This document shows, one piece after another, positions 1 through 12,126 of a stretch of 64,000 nt of DNA. The position numbers and the translations under genes were made by a program. The DNA lies in NCBI GenBank assembly GCA_905220665.1, contig CAJNAR010000173.1, forward strand, positions 62,001 through 126,000, given 5' to 3'. The first letter of the stretch is position 1; the number at the start of each line of letters is the position of its first letter. This DNA comes from Albugo candida. Taxonomy: Eukaryota > Oomycota > Peronosporomycetes > Albuginales > Albuginaceae. The notes under the pieces were generated by a model that saw only the letters and a list, made by a program, of their open reading frames with translations, had not been told where the DNA came from and did not search any database.

Positions 1-1449
1 AAAGGAACACGAGGTGATCCTGGGAACTATCGACCGATCGCAGTTCTTTGCGTCGATGTCAAAGTACTTTATAAAAGTGTTGGCGTATCGATTGCAACGG
101 CTTTTGCCAAAATTGATCCATCAAAATCAAAAAGCGTTTGTGCGAGGAAGGTCAATGCATCACCATATTCGACATCTTTCTACATCCAAGACTTGGTCAC
201 TCATCGTGGGGAGGAAGCTTATGCGACTTTTCTCGACTTTGAGAGATCTCATGATCGAGTCAATTGGACGTACATGTTTCACGTTTTGGAAAAAAAAGGC
301 GTTGGAAGAATTTTCATTGACTGGGTTTATAATCGTACAATGGCTGAAGAAAAGTTATTGAGTCGACTTTACAATTAAGTTACAGATACTCCAGCGTATT
401 CACTCGACGTTTGGTCTCATCAGTTGAATCCAACAAAACAGAAGTGGCAGCGCCTAATATTTGGGAGTACAAAGGAAGGAGAGGATTATTATTTCTCATC
501 TATTCCACGCTCTCAACTCTCACAAATCGTCTGGAAACCTCCCGGTCCAACCAAGACTTATTCGATGTCTACATTGGTCATCACGGGAGAGATTAGACGC
601 AATGGATTCAGAACTAGTTGAAACATTCATGGCTATATCACGGCATCTTCGAAAACGTGTATTACATATTGTCAAAGATCTACAGTTTCGTCTGGCCTTT
701 CGATTGTTGCCAGTTCGATCTCATCTCTGGTCTAAAAGAACATTCATCCCGACTTTATATTGTGCATTCAGCCTTCGTGCGGTGCAGTGGAATCCGATAA
801 ACATCTTTTTCTAGAGTGCGGTCATACGGCACAATTATGGAGGGAGTTATTCCCTAGTTGGGATTAGTTCTTCCTATCCCGACCACGTTGGCCGCATATT
901 GCATGTGTACTCGTGCCGACACTTCTGCCGGCATGGAATGAATATCAGTAAATCATATCAGATTTATAGCTTGCATTGCAAGCAGTGACGCTGCACTTCG
1001 TCTGGACAGTTAGGTATCGTCGTTTGTTCGATCAGCGATCGGCAAGTCCGACAGTTCCAGCATTTTCCGTGATCTTGGTTTCGTTTAGTGCGCACGTTCG
1101 GTACTTTCAAAGACAGTATTACGATCAAGACGAACGCATCCAGCTTACAGAGGTGTTGAATCAACTCGCATGCAAGGATAGTTCGGTGGATTCTTCAGAA
1201 GTCGAAGATGATTGCTGCGAGTACGCCACAGACAAGTCAAACTGCAAGTGCAACTCTGATCCTAGTCCTTGTTGGATGGCTAATATATCGACACCTTCAA
1301 CTGAAGGTCTGATTGTTACCCTTCATATTGCATCGATGCAAAGGAGAAGCATATATATGTCCATTCTATCTTGTAGACATCGGACAGGAATTGTGGAACT
1401 ACATCAACCTTCGCTGTCATATGTATATGTTGATGCATTTCACAGATGA
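1..1449 (+). pseudogene. Decayed LINE (non-LTR retrotransposon), 3' part
   Basis: This is the remnant of a LINE polymerase in several broken frames, entering from the left edge. At 10-60 one frame reads G-D-P-G-N-Y-R-P-I, the usual start of the LINE reverse transcriptase core. After a frame change, 'LPKLIHQNQKAFVRGR' (about 100-155) and 'ATFLDFERSHDRVNW' (about 225-270) match the next conserved RT blocks. At 660-870 an arginine/leucine-rich stretch followed by 'ECGHTAQLWRE' resembles the C-terminal zinc-binding (zf-RVT) region. At 976-1150 'PTVPAFSVIL' and 'SAHVRYF' resemble the LINE tail. No frame is open across the element, so it is dead. No poly(A) tail or target duplication was found. Confidence 0.75.
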
Positions 1450-4400
1450 CAAACACTTGCTCAATTAAAATGTTAAGTGATGAGCTAAAATTGATTCGTT
1501 TATCACATCATTTGATAGATATATCCTTGCGCACTCGATATCGTCCGAACATGCCGTGACAAGATTTGATGGTTTGGTGATATTTTGAAAGTACTGCTGA
1601 ATTCTTCGGGAAATGTGCTGTCGGATGCTTAAGTTTTCATAGTGATGAAAAGAATGTACCTACTTCACGAGGTCTGAGTGCGGTAATAGAAATGATAGCG
1701 TGGTTTTGCTATTCGAATGGAATGCAGGGGTATCTGGATACTTATAGCGGTTCCGAGTACAAAATAGATAAGGAAATTCAGGGTTTAATTTAGGGTATCT
1801 GGATAACGTCTCTTGGCTTTTTTAGTATGTGGATTCATCTCGGTCCTTAACCTTATTAGATTTTCACATTTGTAAAAAAATCTTTTCATGTTTCTACGTT
1901 CTTACCTTAGCACTAGTTAGCAAAAATCCCAAGTTTTAGCTCATGCTCATTCTTATCCTTTTCGAAACCTAAAGACAAGATAAGTTCGAGGAACCAAATC
2001 ACTCGCAGACAACTCGCAGATAATGGATGTCTGATTAGGGACAACCAGGTACAACGTATCATTATATTCTACTCCTTTGCAGTACACAAAAGTGTTGACC
2101 TATTAAGCAATTTCCATTGCATGCACCGAGAACGACCTCCATACTGGTCACAACTTGCTGCAACTAACTCCTTAGTTCACAATACTTTCGTGGAAGTCAT
2201 GGATAATTGTTCAATAGACCACATGGGCATGTTCTCGATCTTCCCCTCAACGTAACTTCTCATGTTTGTTCATTCACTTAAACAGCGCGGTTAGTAACTA
2301 TTCCAAGAAGGAGCTGGTCCAAAAAATAACGCTATTTACTATCTTTATCTTATTGTCAAGAGCTCTTCAATGTGTGTCTATTATTTTCTTGCCAAAGTGG
2401 AATTCCGCAAAGTCAATTTTGCCCTGGCGCATATGCATCGTGCCCTTTACCATTCAGCAATAAACATCATTCGAATGTATTCTGGACAAATACCTCCAAG
2501 TCTCACTTGCCATACATCAATTCCTACACCACTCGTAATAGCAAATTTTTACAACCGTGCTTCCTGTCTCTTACTTAATCCATCTCGTCCGTAGTACATC
2601 ATAAGCAGTGAGCGTTCATAGATGATTTTGTATTGCGTCCGGATTACTACTGTTTCGTATTTCATCATTTCATGCAAACGGATATCATACATATAATATC
2701 ATGTCGTTTGAAAGCCTTGGTTAATTGCTAGGCTAGGCTGGCAATTGACTAATGGAAAATAGAGCACGCCTTCGACAAGAAAAAAAACCATTTTCTCTTC
2801 ATCCTTCACTGTAAGAAAAATAATATTAAATTCTTCTTCTTTGGCTTCAAGATTATCAGCGAATCCTTCATCCTAGTAAGCTGTGATGTGTGTACTCGAT
2901 CCCGATTAAAAGTATCATCGCAAGGGCTCTATCTTATATTGATAGTTTATGAATCACCACTCCGCGCTCATCCGTTCTTTTCATTCCATGTATCACTGTC
3001 GCTTGTGTTCACCCAAATGAGCTTGATTTGGTTATGTCTTCTTCCCCAACCAAGCTCGAGAAAGTAGAGTTTAAAGTGATCTCCACCGCAACGCAATCAT
3101 ATCAGCCCCCATTTTCAATCTTGGCAGCTGGCTTCCTTTTAGCATGATTGTATGGTTTCTTGCCACGATGAGAGCCTCCTTGCATACAGTGACTCATTTC
3201 GTGTGCGCTTGTTCCCCTGCGGGATTTTCACAATCTTCATGTTAGTACAAATAAAGCCTTATGTCGTAATATGTCATAACAGATCAGTGTTAGAAGACTT
3301 TGCAACATGTGGTCCATCACCTGCAAGCCATTCATGGGCGATGTAAATCTGCAAGTTGATTTTTGATATGGAGAATCTTGCAAAAATGGGTGCCCTTCCC
3401 GCGCGGTGGCTCCTGTACAGCTCACCTTGCAAGCGATTCGCCTTTTTTGCAGTCAAATAGGTTTCGTCTTATCTTCGTAGATTGATTCCACATCTCCGTG
3501 ACAGTACATGTTATTGTACATTGCTTCGAAAGCTTCATCGAGAGCGATTCTTCATTTAGTTTTTTGCTCCTTGCTTGTTACCTATTGCATTCGCTCTTCA
3601 TTATTCATTACTCCAGCTTACCTCCAGACATTCCTTTTTGATAGCTATCTGATCCGATAGACTTTTCTGAAGCAAATTCATCATTTCATGCTTGAAACAG
3701 TCCAGTCGTCTCCGTTTCAGCGTATGGGAGTCCCTGCAGATCCAACTCCAAATTCTCCTGCTTCTTCCCCGTAGTCTGAATATGACGATATGTTTGATGT
3801 AGTGTGTCGAATCGGTCGCGAAGAACCGGATATTTTGCGAGTATTCGAGCTCATTACCTTAATGGAGACCGCGCAAAAATGTGACACTCAAATATATACG
3901 AGAATCTGTTTCTATCCATCTAACTACGGAGCTGTCTTTTTGAGCTCTTGACTACTTATCACATTTAACTCACTGCAGCTGTACCCAACGTAGAACAAGT
4001 TTCTACCACAAAAAGCTTAGATTAAGATACTAGTTGAAATCCTGCCTACGCAACAGCAACATGAAATTGTTGGTTGAAGAAGTGGTTGCTCCATCGTATT
4101 ACTGACAAACGGCTAAAAAAATTTCATCAGAAAAAAAACACTTCGTATAAGGAAAGCAACGAATTATAAGTCTTCGAAATTGCCTTACCTGGTCTTCGAT
4201 TTTAGTATATCTTGTCCCTTTTGTTCGGAGTGGGATGATTTGAAACCATCACAGTTTTATGCACTGCGTTGGAAGCTTCTCGCTATAGAAGGATGCTCGT
4301 TCTAGACATGCTGATGAGATCATTTTGGCTTGATCAACGATCACGGAAGCTGTACGGACATCATCGACGGTTGCCAGCAATGAATTTAGTGGCTGAATGC

Positions 4401-5320
4401 TATCGACGAGTGACTGCGCTGTGTCGATGTGAAAGTAGTTTGAGAGTATTAGCGCATCGACTTCACCACTCGATTCTACCTGGTACTTCAAAGACGAGCA
4501 TAGAAGCCTGTGATAGATATGGTGTGAGGAACAAAAATTAATCAAATGTTGATCTGGCTGAAAGAGCTGGAATGTCTAAAGCTGGTGTTGAGAGCTTCGT
4601 CGCATGTGACTCTATTGATACGAAAAGACGTGCATTCATTTGCAGCGAGTAAGTGGGTGATCTTTGTTTTTTTGGTCGATAAGGAAGCAACTCATTATGT
4701 AGGCATCTTGGACAGCATCACCATGTCCAATACATGTACACCGTCAAGCCTTTGCTTCTATCCACACTTAGAGTGTCACAAACTGCTTGCGCCTTGTTCT
4801 TCGGAAAGCCCGTTGCCATTCGAGGTCACGATAGTGTATGTTCGTGACTAGAAATCAAAGACAAATAAAGCAACACTCCAATAGTAATGATTTACTTGTA
4901 TAAACGACGTTTTTGCCTTCAGCTTACAATTACTCTTAATCGTATGATACTAAGTAGACATCAATTCCTTATGAAGATTACTAGAATTGGCTACACCGAA
5001 TTAACGATGTAAAGCAAATAGAATAATGGTGAATTAGATCACGGCATGATGGGAGAATACACGTTCACCTGTGTGTCCGTGCAACAAAATGCACGGATAC
5101 GATACTCGTATTTGATGTCTACCACGATTGCACGCACTGCAGGTCTCGTTTCCAGTCGCATGTGCAATTATACGAGCTGTACATTTTCGATAAGATGGTT
5201 TCATTGTTCATAATTGACTTTTTTTCGTAATACAGCTGATGATAATACAAAACTCTTATTCGTGCATCTATACAGACGTATTCTTTCAGCCGAATTTGTG
5301 TGATAATGGGCTTCACATCA
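1450..5320. other. Gene-poor AT-rich stretch
   Basis: Nothing here is convincingly a gene. Two adjacent open stretches on the plus strand (4269-4541 and 4546-4851) and one on the minus strand (4249-4545) are about 90-100 codons long, but match no family I recognise and have no clear splice sites. The stretch is probably decayed transposon and gene debris. Confidence 0.5.
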
Positions 5321-7033
5321 CTAGTGTGATACTTCCGTTTGAATTACTTCTGTGCTACAATCACCAAGACTGTTCTGTTTGCGCCTAATGCGTTTTTTGG
5401 CAATACCAAACAAGGAATGTACATCTCGTACTAGTGTCTGCCGAAGATTGCGATTATATGGAATCTGCGGTCCGGCTTTCATCTTGTCGTCGCAATTCGG
5501 ACAAATTGGGAAATCCATCTTATATTTTACCATCCACAAGTAACGATTAGTCGCAGAGATAAAACAACGTTTCTCTTTCGCATAACACAACGAAAGCAAT
5601 GTATCAATTCATTCTCATCATTCGTGTCAACGCTCGTCCATTTGTACAAAGTCACTTTTGCTTCAGCAGGCTCAATATCGCTATGGTCACTGAGCAAACG
5701 ACTCGCCAATTCTTCCTGCGGACGCAAATTCAAATCGAAATTGAACTTAAAGCGGCTTGATTCGTAATGGCATATTGCATCGGGTATAAGGTCCGCTTCT
5801 GTGCACTGAGTATTACGAAAAAATGGGAATTTCAGTTTGATTCGACGACTTTTGCCTTCTGATAATGACATCAAGAACGAGATGGACGTGAAAGACTGCA
5901 TGGCATTTGGATCCATCTTTTCGAGTGTTGTTCAGGAAACACTCACCATGAAGATTCGATACGCGATTTTCGCGATGCGTAGCACTTTTACCTTCCATTA
6001 TTGCAGCAATGTCATGGGTAGGTGTCAAACGATCCACATGAACGGCATCCAACATGCAGTCGTCATGGGAATGAAGTTTACCACATCGGAGTTTACAATG
6101 GAGCTCTATCTCGGAGAAATACTTGGTGAACAGATCAGCACGAAATCTTCCCTTCCCAGGCTTCGGAAATGGCACACTTTTATTAAATACAATCACTCCG
6201 TCATACTGTTTCTGCGAGCAACTCCAGCAATTAGAATTTTGACTACGTGCGGTGTCAGTCGAAATGCAGTACGACTGGAGTAGAATAGCATGAAGGCTAC
6301 GCTTTGATCTTTCTTTCTCATCGGAACTGGATAAGGTTGGGGGCCAAATTTCAAAATCGTTATCAATTTAATCCACTCGAGGAAGCCTGCCAGCGCTTTC
6401 TTGCTGAATTTTTTTCGGTGATATTTTGTGTCTGAAATTATGTAAAGATCAGCTGATAATACAATCGTTTCTCCTCTGCACATTTGGAATCCGTGGCACG
6501 ACTCAATAAACTTCTTGTCACTCGATGTGTATATCACATACATCTGACCCGGTCTCGCATGCAAAATCATAGCGTACTTTCCATGCTGCCAGTATTGCTT
6601 TTCAGTTTGAAATAAGTTTCACATAAGGAGAAGTGAAAATGGTTTGGTATAAGGCACAGCGGTTTTGCCGGAGAACCGGATGGGTCTGATGATAAGATCT
6701 CCTCGATGATAAGCGCAAATCTTCATTACTCCTTCTCATTGTTTTGGAAATCGACTGACTCAGGCTGGAAGTCTCGACATTGATACGAAGTAGAGCATTC
6801 AATGCGATTAGTTTCGATATAATCGATCAATCCCACGACGAAGTAGCTTGTGGTTTCATCGCTACCCCCTCGTATTCTTCGACGTGAAGTGCACCCGTGT
6901 TTTCCGATAAGCATTGCTGACAGTCTTTATACTTGATTGTTTTCGCCGTGATGATCATCGAGACCAATCGAGCAGGATAAACTCGAGAAAAGCGATAGAG
7001 TACGGCTATGCGGATGGAACAAGTGGATTTCAT
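5321..7033 (-). pseudogene. Decayed protein-coding remnant, unknown family
   Basis: Six consecutive open pieces on the minus strand (7033-6827, 6914-6726, 6802-6602, 6570-6193, 6196-5813, 5916-5527, then 5599-5321) overlap or abut in shifting frames. This is the pattern of one gene broken by frameshifts, or of a multi-exon gene whose introns I cannot place. The pieces read like ordinary protein, for example 'SYFVVGLIDYIETNRIECS' near 6830 and 'VPFPKPGKGRF' near 6170, but I do not recognise the family. The 3' piece (5425-5592) has a diverged second copy at 15628-15780 that contains a stop. That suggests a repeated, possibly transposon-borne, coding family rather than a unique host gene. Confidence 0.4.
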
Positions 7034-9910
7034 GCTGCAGAATTAATAATGAGCAAGATGACGCTATGTATCAGCATTTTGTGTCTGTGAACGCATAACC
7101 TCGTATAGCTTTTAACGCATTATGAGAAGATTATATGAATGTATTGCATTCATCACTCCAAAAAAAAAAAGAAAAAGAAGCTGATCACTTGGGGGGGGGG
7201 GGTCATCACCAGTTATACTTGTGTATTTAGGCTTCGAATATCGCAACAACATGATTCAATCGAACGACGACACGATTCGATTATTTGCTTTTTTTCTTAA
7301 TGTGGAACGCAATGTGTAGGTATCCACGGCCCATATGCTGTGTGTGGTCACTTTTTAGGTTACAAATCATTAATCAACGCGCCAGTATTTTGTCTATTAC
7401 CAAAACGAGTGGGAAAGCTGCGATTTACAGTTACAATCTGTCGAGGTCTTACAGTGCTTTGCGATGCACACCACTTGTATTCTGCCATAAATATGCATTC
7501 CGGTTGTTGCTATTCTTCAGCAAGGTCGAAAATCGCTATTGGGCAGAGCTCAGTTTCACCACTGCGTCCCTCGTCCTCTTAAAAGTAGGTCTGAGTCATG
7601 GTCAAGGTGCTATGTTGGCGCATCGTAGCACTTTTTGCATAACTTCAAACGTTGGTGTGGATTCTGTCTTCCTTATCCATTTGTGCATCAATAACTTAAC
7701 TAACGAAGTCCAATCGCTTGACTACATTGATACAATCACGGCTGATCACTACAATTCTAGGATTCCAACATGTATATGAATGATTTCTCTGCAACCGTAA
7801 GTCCAGCATACGTTGATGACGCTGGTGTAACACCTTGTGAGAAACAGAAGTATAGACAAGGGGTTGTAATCTAGTCACATCGCCGGTTTCAATCCAAAAT
7901 TCACAAGTCATCCCAGCGATTTTTACCTTCCTGTCTTTCAATACGAAAGTGATTTCTTTGATTGCAGCATGGAGACGTCGGAAGACAATTCCTCTCGGAT
8001 TTATAAGCTACTCAGTCTTGAATACACTCAAGCCCGAGCCAATCAGGCAAATAGGAGATATTGTTATACGCAAATGCAAATCACTTATGTAAAAAAGGTC
8101 ATCTCGACATTGCAGACGCTCTAATCACCAGATCGGAAATAGTACATAAGGAATAGAATAAGGCACGACCCGAAAGGATTGATGTCATTGGAACTATAGA
8201 TATGTAGGTTGGCATAGAAATCATCATATCTTATACACGACTTCATTCACCTTTCGTGTCTTTGTCGACCCATCATGCGGCATCAGCAAGAATTCAACAA
8301 TATTGAATCTCATCCGTGGTTTTGCGGCGATGAAACAATGTGTGGCTGCGAGCTGACGGGATCTGCAAAAGGTGCTGCATTAGATCCAAACACATCCTTA
8401 CAATGTCCTTCGATGATATGAGTCGAACATCCATTCTATCACTACGTCGATCGGAGTGCAATGAAGGAGGGCTCAGTCTAGCAGCCACAAAGTTCTGAAT
8501 CTTTTGTGATTATATTCCTTCCTTAAAATCTCTTCAATTAAAAGATAACTTGCACGCCGTTCGGAGCTCCAGAAATACCAAAACACCAGCCATTAGCTAG
8601 TAGCACGGCTGACGTTCCTCTTTAGACTATGAACGGCAAACGCGAGCCGGCTGTGGGAATAATTTCTTATTGTCAGGATGCGCACCATGTGCACCAAGTG
8701 TGACTTCTCGTTATCAAATTTTAACTACAAGTAGGTTATCGACTCGTTTATACTGACGGTCCACTAGCGGCGTCTTTCGTGATTTCAAGCCAAGGATATC
8801 CCGGGATATAAATACTCGTTGATTGAGATACTTCATGTGGCTGATATTCAGCGGCATCTTCGCGATCCTCTCCCTTTTCCTGTACTCATATTAGACAGTA
8901 GGCAAGCTTACTACTCCCTTCGCTCCGATACCTTCTTAACTTGCGTTCCACTCATTATATTGTCAACGGCTTTCTCACTGCTGCCACCGTACTAGCTATG
9001 CTAGTCCAGTATACTCATCAAAGCGTGAAGCTGTCTCGACCGGAAGTCGTGCTGTCCTGTCACTTTGTTTTTTCGCCACCCATTTTTAACGCTCCAAGCA
9101 GCCCCAGTGATTTGCCACTGATGAGCGTATTTATACCATTCTTATATACCATCATCGAGTTCATCGCAGGCAGATCGCCATGCAATAACTACGCGCCACC
9201 CAATCTTGCAGAGATGCAGATGGCATTCCCACCTCGCATGCGAAGTTTTCCGGCTACTTCCTGTTCTTATCCTTATCTAGACCCCTTCCCCTGTTCAGAC
9301 TTAATTGTTGCATGTACTCCACTGAAAGATTCATTGTATTTTAGCCTTCACTGAAAACAAGCTTCTCGGAACTTTTTTCACATACAGATTAGCTTCGTAG
9401 AGATCGACGAGTGTTGCCAACTGTGCAAATATGTAAGATTTTTGCGTTCGATTGTATGCACCATTCACTTTCCAGCGTCAACGACATTTTAGCTTCGTAT
9501 CATTTACCCTCTCGACCACGAATAGACATGGCACCCATCAATAGTGAGAGTTTGTAGTATATGCTTAGAAACAAGCTCCCATCTAGCAAACGACACTACA
9601 TAGACTGATACTACCTCATCAAGCTCATGTCCTTTTATATTAGTCTTGGTATATACGCAAACTTATCCATCTGGTAACCTGATCCAGTGCTTTATTATAA
9701 CACCATGTTTCGATACTTCCGTACCATCACCTTGTCGATCATTCATCTGTCGTGTCGTGAATTCCAGCGCGATGCATTATCTGTGATATGATGCAGTCGC
9801 CGACAGTCTGGTTGAATCTACTGACAGGCGTACTGGTCTTTAAATTTTGATACTACTGATGTGCTGGAATGCCACTCAACGAATGCGCTGAAAATGATTG
9901 TTAGTTTCTA
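7034..9910. other. Gene-poor stretch
   Basis: No supported gene. There is a 12-base run of G at 7191-7202, just after an A-rich tract. Minus-strand 7941-7696 reads as plausible protein (for example 'KVKIAGMTCEFWIETGDV') but is isolated and unrecognised. The 137-codon plus-strand ORF at 8941-9354 starts with a non-ATG codon and resembles no family I know. Confidence 0.45.
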
Positions 9911-10055
9911 GGGGTACGGGGACTTTATACCACATTTTTCAAAAAATATGGCTTATATACCATAAGCTTGAAAAATATGGTTTTTATACCAGAACAAATA
10001 TTACACGGGCGAAATTGTAAAAATATGAAAAATACACCAAAAAGTCTAAAGTTTA
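9911..10055. repeat. MULE-A left terminal inverted repeat
   Basis: This AT-rich terminal repeat holds the recurring motif aaaatatgg...tatacca. Its inner 35 bases (10021-10055) match 11885-11917 in inverse orientation with few differences, and its outer part matches 15232-15294. Confidence 0.7.
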
Positions 10056-10095
10056 GGTAAAATTATGAAAAATATATTGTTTTATCACTAGGAAA

Positions 10096-11877
10096 AAATA
10101 AACCTTGCACGTGCGTCTGTTGTAGCCGTAGTTACCGTAAGTAGTGCACTTGTTGCTGTAACCTTCTGTGGCAGCCTGAGACTCGATTAGCGTCGCCTTC
10201 GGTCGGCCATGCTTCTTTGACACCGTGAGTGGGTGGTGCTTTCTAAACGCGTCAGTTCATCCATCGTCACGCATAGACTCATCTTTACCATGGGTTCGTA
10301 AGCGCGCTGGTACACCTCCTTTGTCCACGACGTGTCGCAGAAAGTCTTGAGTAGCGAGAGCTTGTTGACGGATCGCAGGGCCGCAAAGAGATGAGATCAT
10401 GGCCCTTTCATGTCGCCAAAGTAGCCACAAAAACACGGATTCTCTGGATTATCTAGATCGACAGAATACTCTACAGGGAGCTCTCCATCCTGTCTGCAAA
10501 TACAGATACAAAGCGCTTGCGCTCGAATTCCTTCGACGCGTAAGCTCTAAGTTACCCCCACGAAGCCGACTTGGCGACGAATTCAACCTACTTGATCCCT
10601 ATGTACTTTTCCACCGCCATGATACAGTCCAGAAGTGGCTTCTCTCTAGCTTCAAGCAGGACTTTATTAACAGACTCCACATTGTTGCTAGTCATGGTCC
10701 AAAAAGCGTGGACGTATACTATACGCGGCAACCCATTTGAGCTTGTTTGCATCGAGTAGCCATGGGGCAGCGCCTTTGAATTGTTTTTCTTCAACTCAGT
10801 GGCTCGCCGTTTGAACGACGCAACCGTCAAGGACCTGGAGAGATTCCATGTCTGGTCCTTCAGTGTCGCACTGCAAAATTAGGCGCTTAAATTGGCGAGA
10901 ATGTGACGAAGACAAACAAAGTAAGGGATGTCACCTGCTTGAACTTGCATCGCCGGAGAGAGACTCTTTTCACGGTTGGAGATGAATAATGTGACGAATG
11001 CTGGCGCTTCTATAGAGCGTAGAAGAAAGTTCAGGAACCATGACCAATTGTCCTTCATTCGCCTGACACCCAAGCGACCGCGACAATTTGGCTCTCATTG
11101 TTGCTGTTTTACAGCAAGTGAAAAGAAGAACTCCATCATATTTGTGCTTCATAAATGAGTCATCCAGATTGACTGAAAATTCGCGAAGCACATGAATGCC
11201 GGACTTGTATACGACGACGAACCTAAAAAGTTTGTCCTCACGCAACGCGATATCTGCCTTGTGTCCGCGCTTGCTCATTTCGTGTACGTATGACCAGATG
11301 AACTGATTTTGCGTGCGATCTTCATCGACGAGTTGCGCTTTGAGTTGAATGCAGGCGTCGCGCAAGTCTGGTACGTTAATCGACGCCCATCAGCCGTAAG
11401 CTTCTTCTGCTTCTTAGCTGGACTGGCGTCACGACTATTATCAACGACGAACTGAAGGGCCGAATCAGGCAAAGTGAAGTATGAAGACTTATTTCTACGA
11501 CTCGATTCGTATGAAGCCAAGTCAGCCCTCGTAGCGTCGTATGTGTGCGGCACGAACGTATGAGGCGGCACAAATCCCCTACCATACGCAAAAGCGACTG
11601 CGAAGCTGCAATTTGGATCGACACACAACACCTTGTAGCGTCTGTGGTCGCTCGATATGACACAAAACGCTTGTCGAACTTCTTCGTTGTATTCAATAAT
11701 CGAACATGATATGTGGTCGCGATTGGCGCAGTCGCGTGAGTGAAAATATGCACGCCCGTCTACCCAGTCCTCTGGCGAACACCCGTCACCTGACTCTTGT
11801 GTATCACCAACGTATCCGTCGTTGTTGATATTCGTCATAGTCGCCAAATGTGAATATTTTAACGATATGGCACTCAA
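10096..11877 (-). pseudogene. MULE-A transposase, frameshifted
   Basis: The minus strand carries the MULE transposase blocks in order but in broken frames. An N-terminal region starts near 11877 (probable ATG at 'MTNINNDGY'). The catalytic-region motifs 'VNLDDSFMKHKYDGVLLF' (about 11180-11125) and 'DNWSWFLNFLLRSI' (about 11060-11020) follow. Next comes 'FVCLRHILANL' (about 10920-10885) and a block with 'TSNNVESVNKVLLEAREKP' (about 10700-10640). A degraded SWIM zinc finger 'PCFCGYFGDMKG' lies near 10420. A CCHC-type knuckle ending 'NYGYNRRTC' lies near 10110. Stops and shifts between blocks make it non-functional as written. It would have cut and pasted the parent element. Confidence 0.8.
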
Positions 11878-11917
11878 GAAGGTGTAAACTTCAGAGTTTT
11901 TGGTATATTTTTCATAA

Positions 11918-12001
11918 GGGATCCGCTAAGGACCCATCACCCCCATATTTCCAGCCAATTACAGACCTCCAGTGGCTTTCCAGGGGAGTCGCGATACAGT
12001 A
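11918..12001 (+). repeat. MULE-B left terminal inverted repeat
   Basis: This repeat is about 84 bp and pairs with 14288-14392 with very few mismatches. It lacks a segment of about 21 bp that is present in the right repeat. Confidence 0.9.
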
Positions 12002-12126
12002 TTTTTTAATACAGAATACAAAATAACTCAACTTTGCCAAGTTCATAGTTGCCATCTTCTTGCCATCTTCTTTCCAAATTCCGATCTCCACTCATGTCAG
12101 TCTTTGTCAGCCTTTTCATATAAACG

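Noticed and set aside
4546..4851. 102-codon plus ORF with a 'WVIFVFLV...ILDSI' stretch that faintly recalls C48 (Ulp1-like) peptidases
   Set aside because: Only a few residues match, catalytic His and Cys are not seen, and the neighbourhood is decayed.
7191..7202. 12-base poly-G run as a possible G-quadruplex or functional element
   Set aside because: A single run without partners, in a non-genic region; more likely a slippage tract or assembly artefact.
8941..9354. 137-codon ORF as a secreted gene
   Set aside because: Starts with a non-ATG codon, no recognisable domain, no splice support, and lies in gene-poor sequence.
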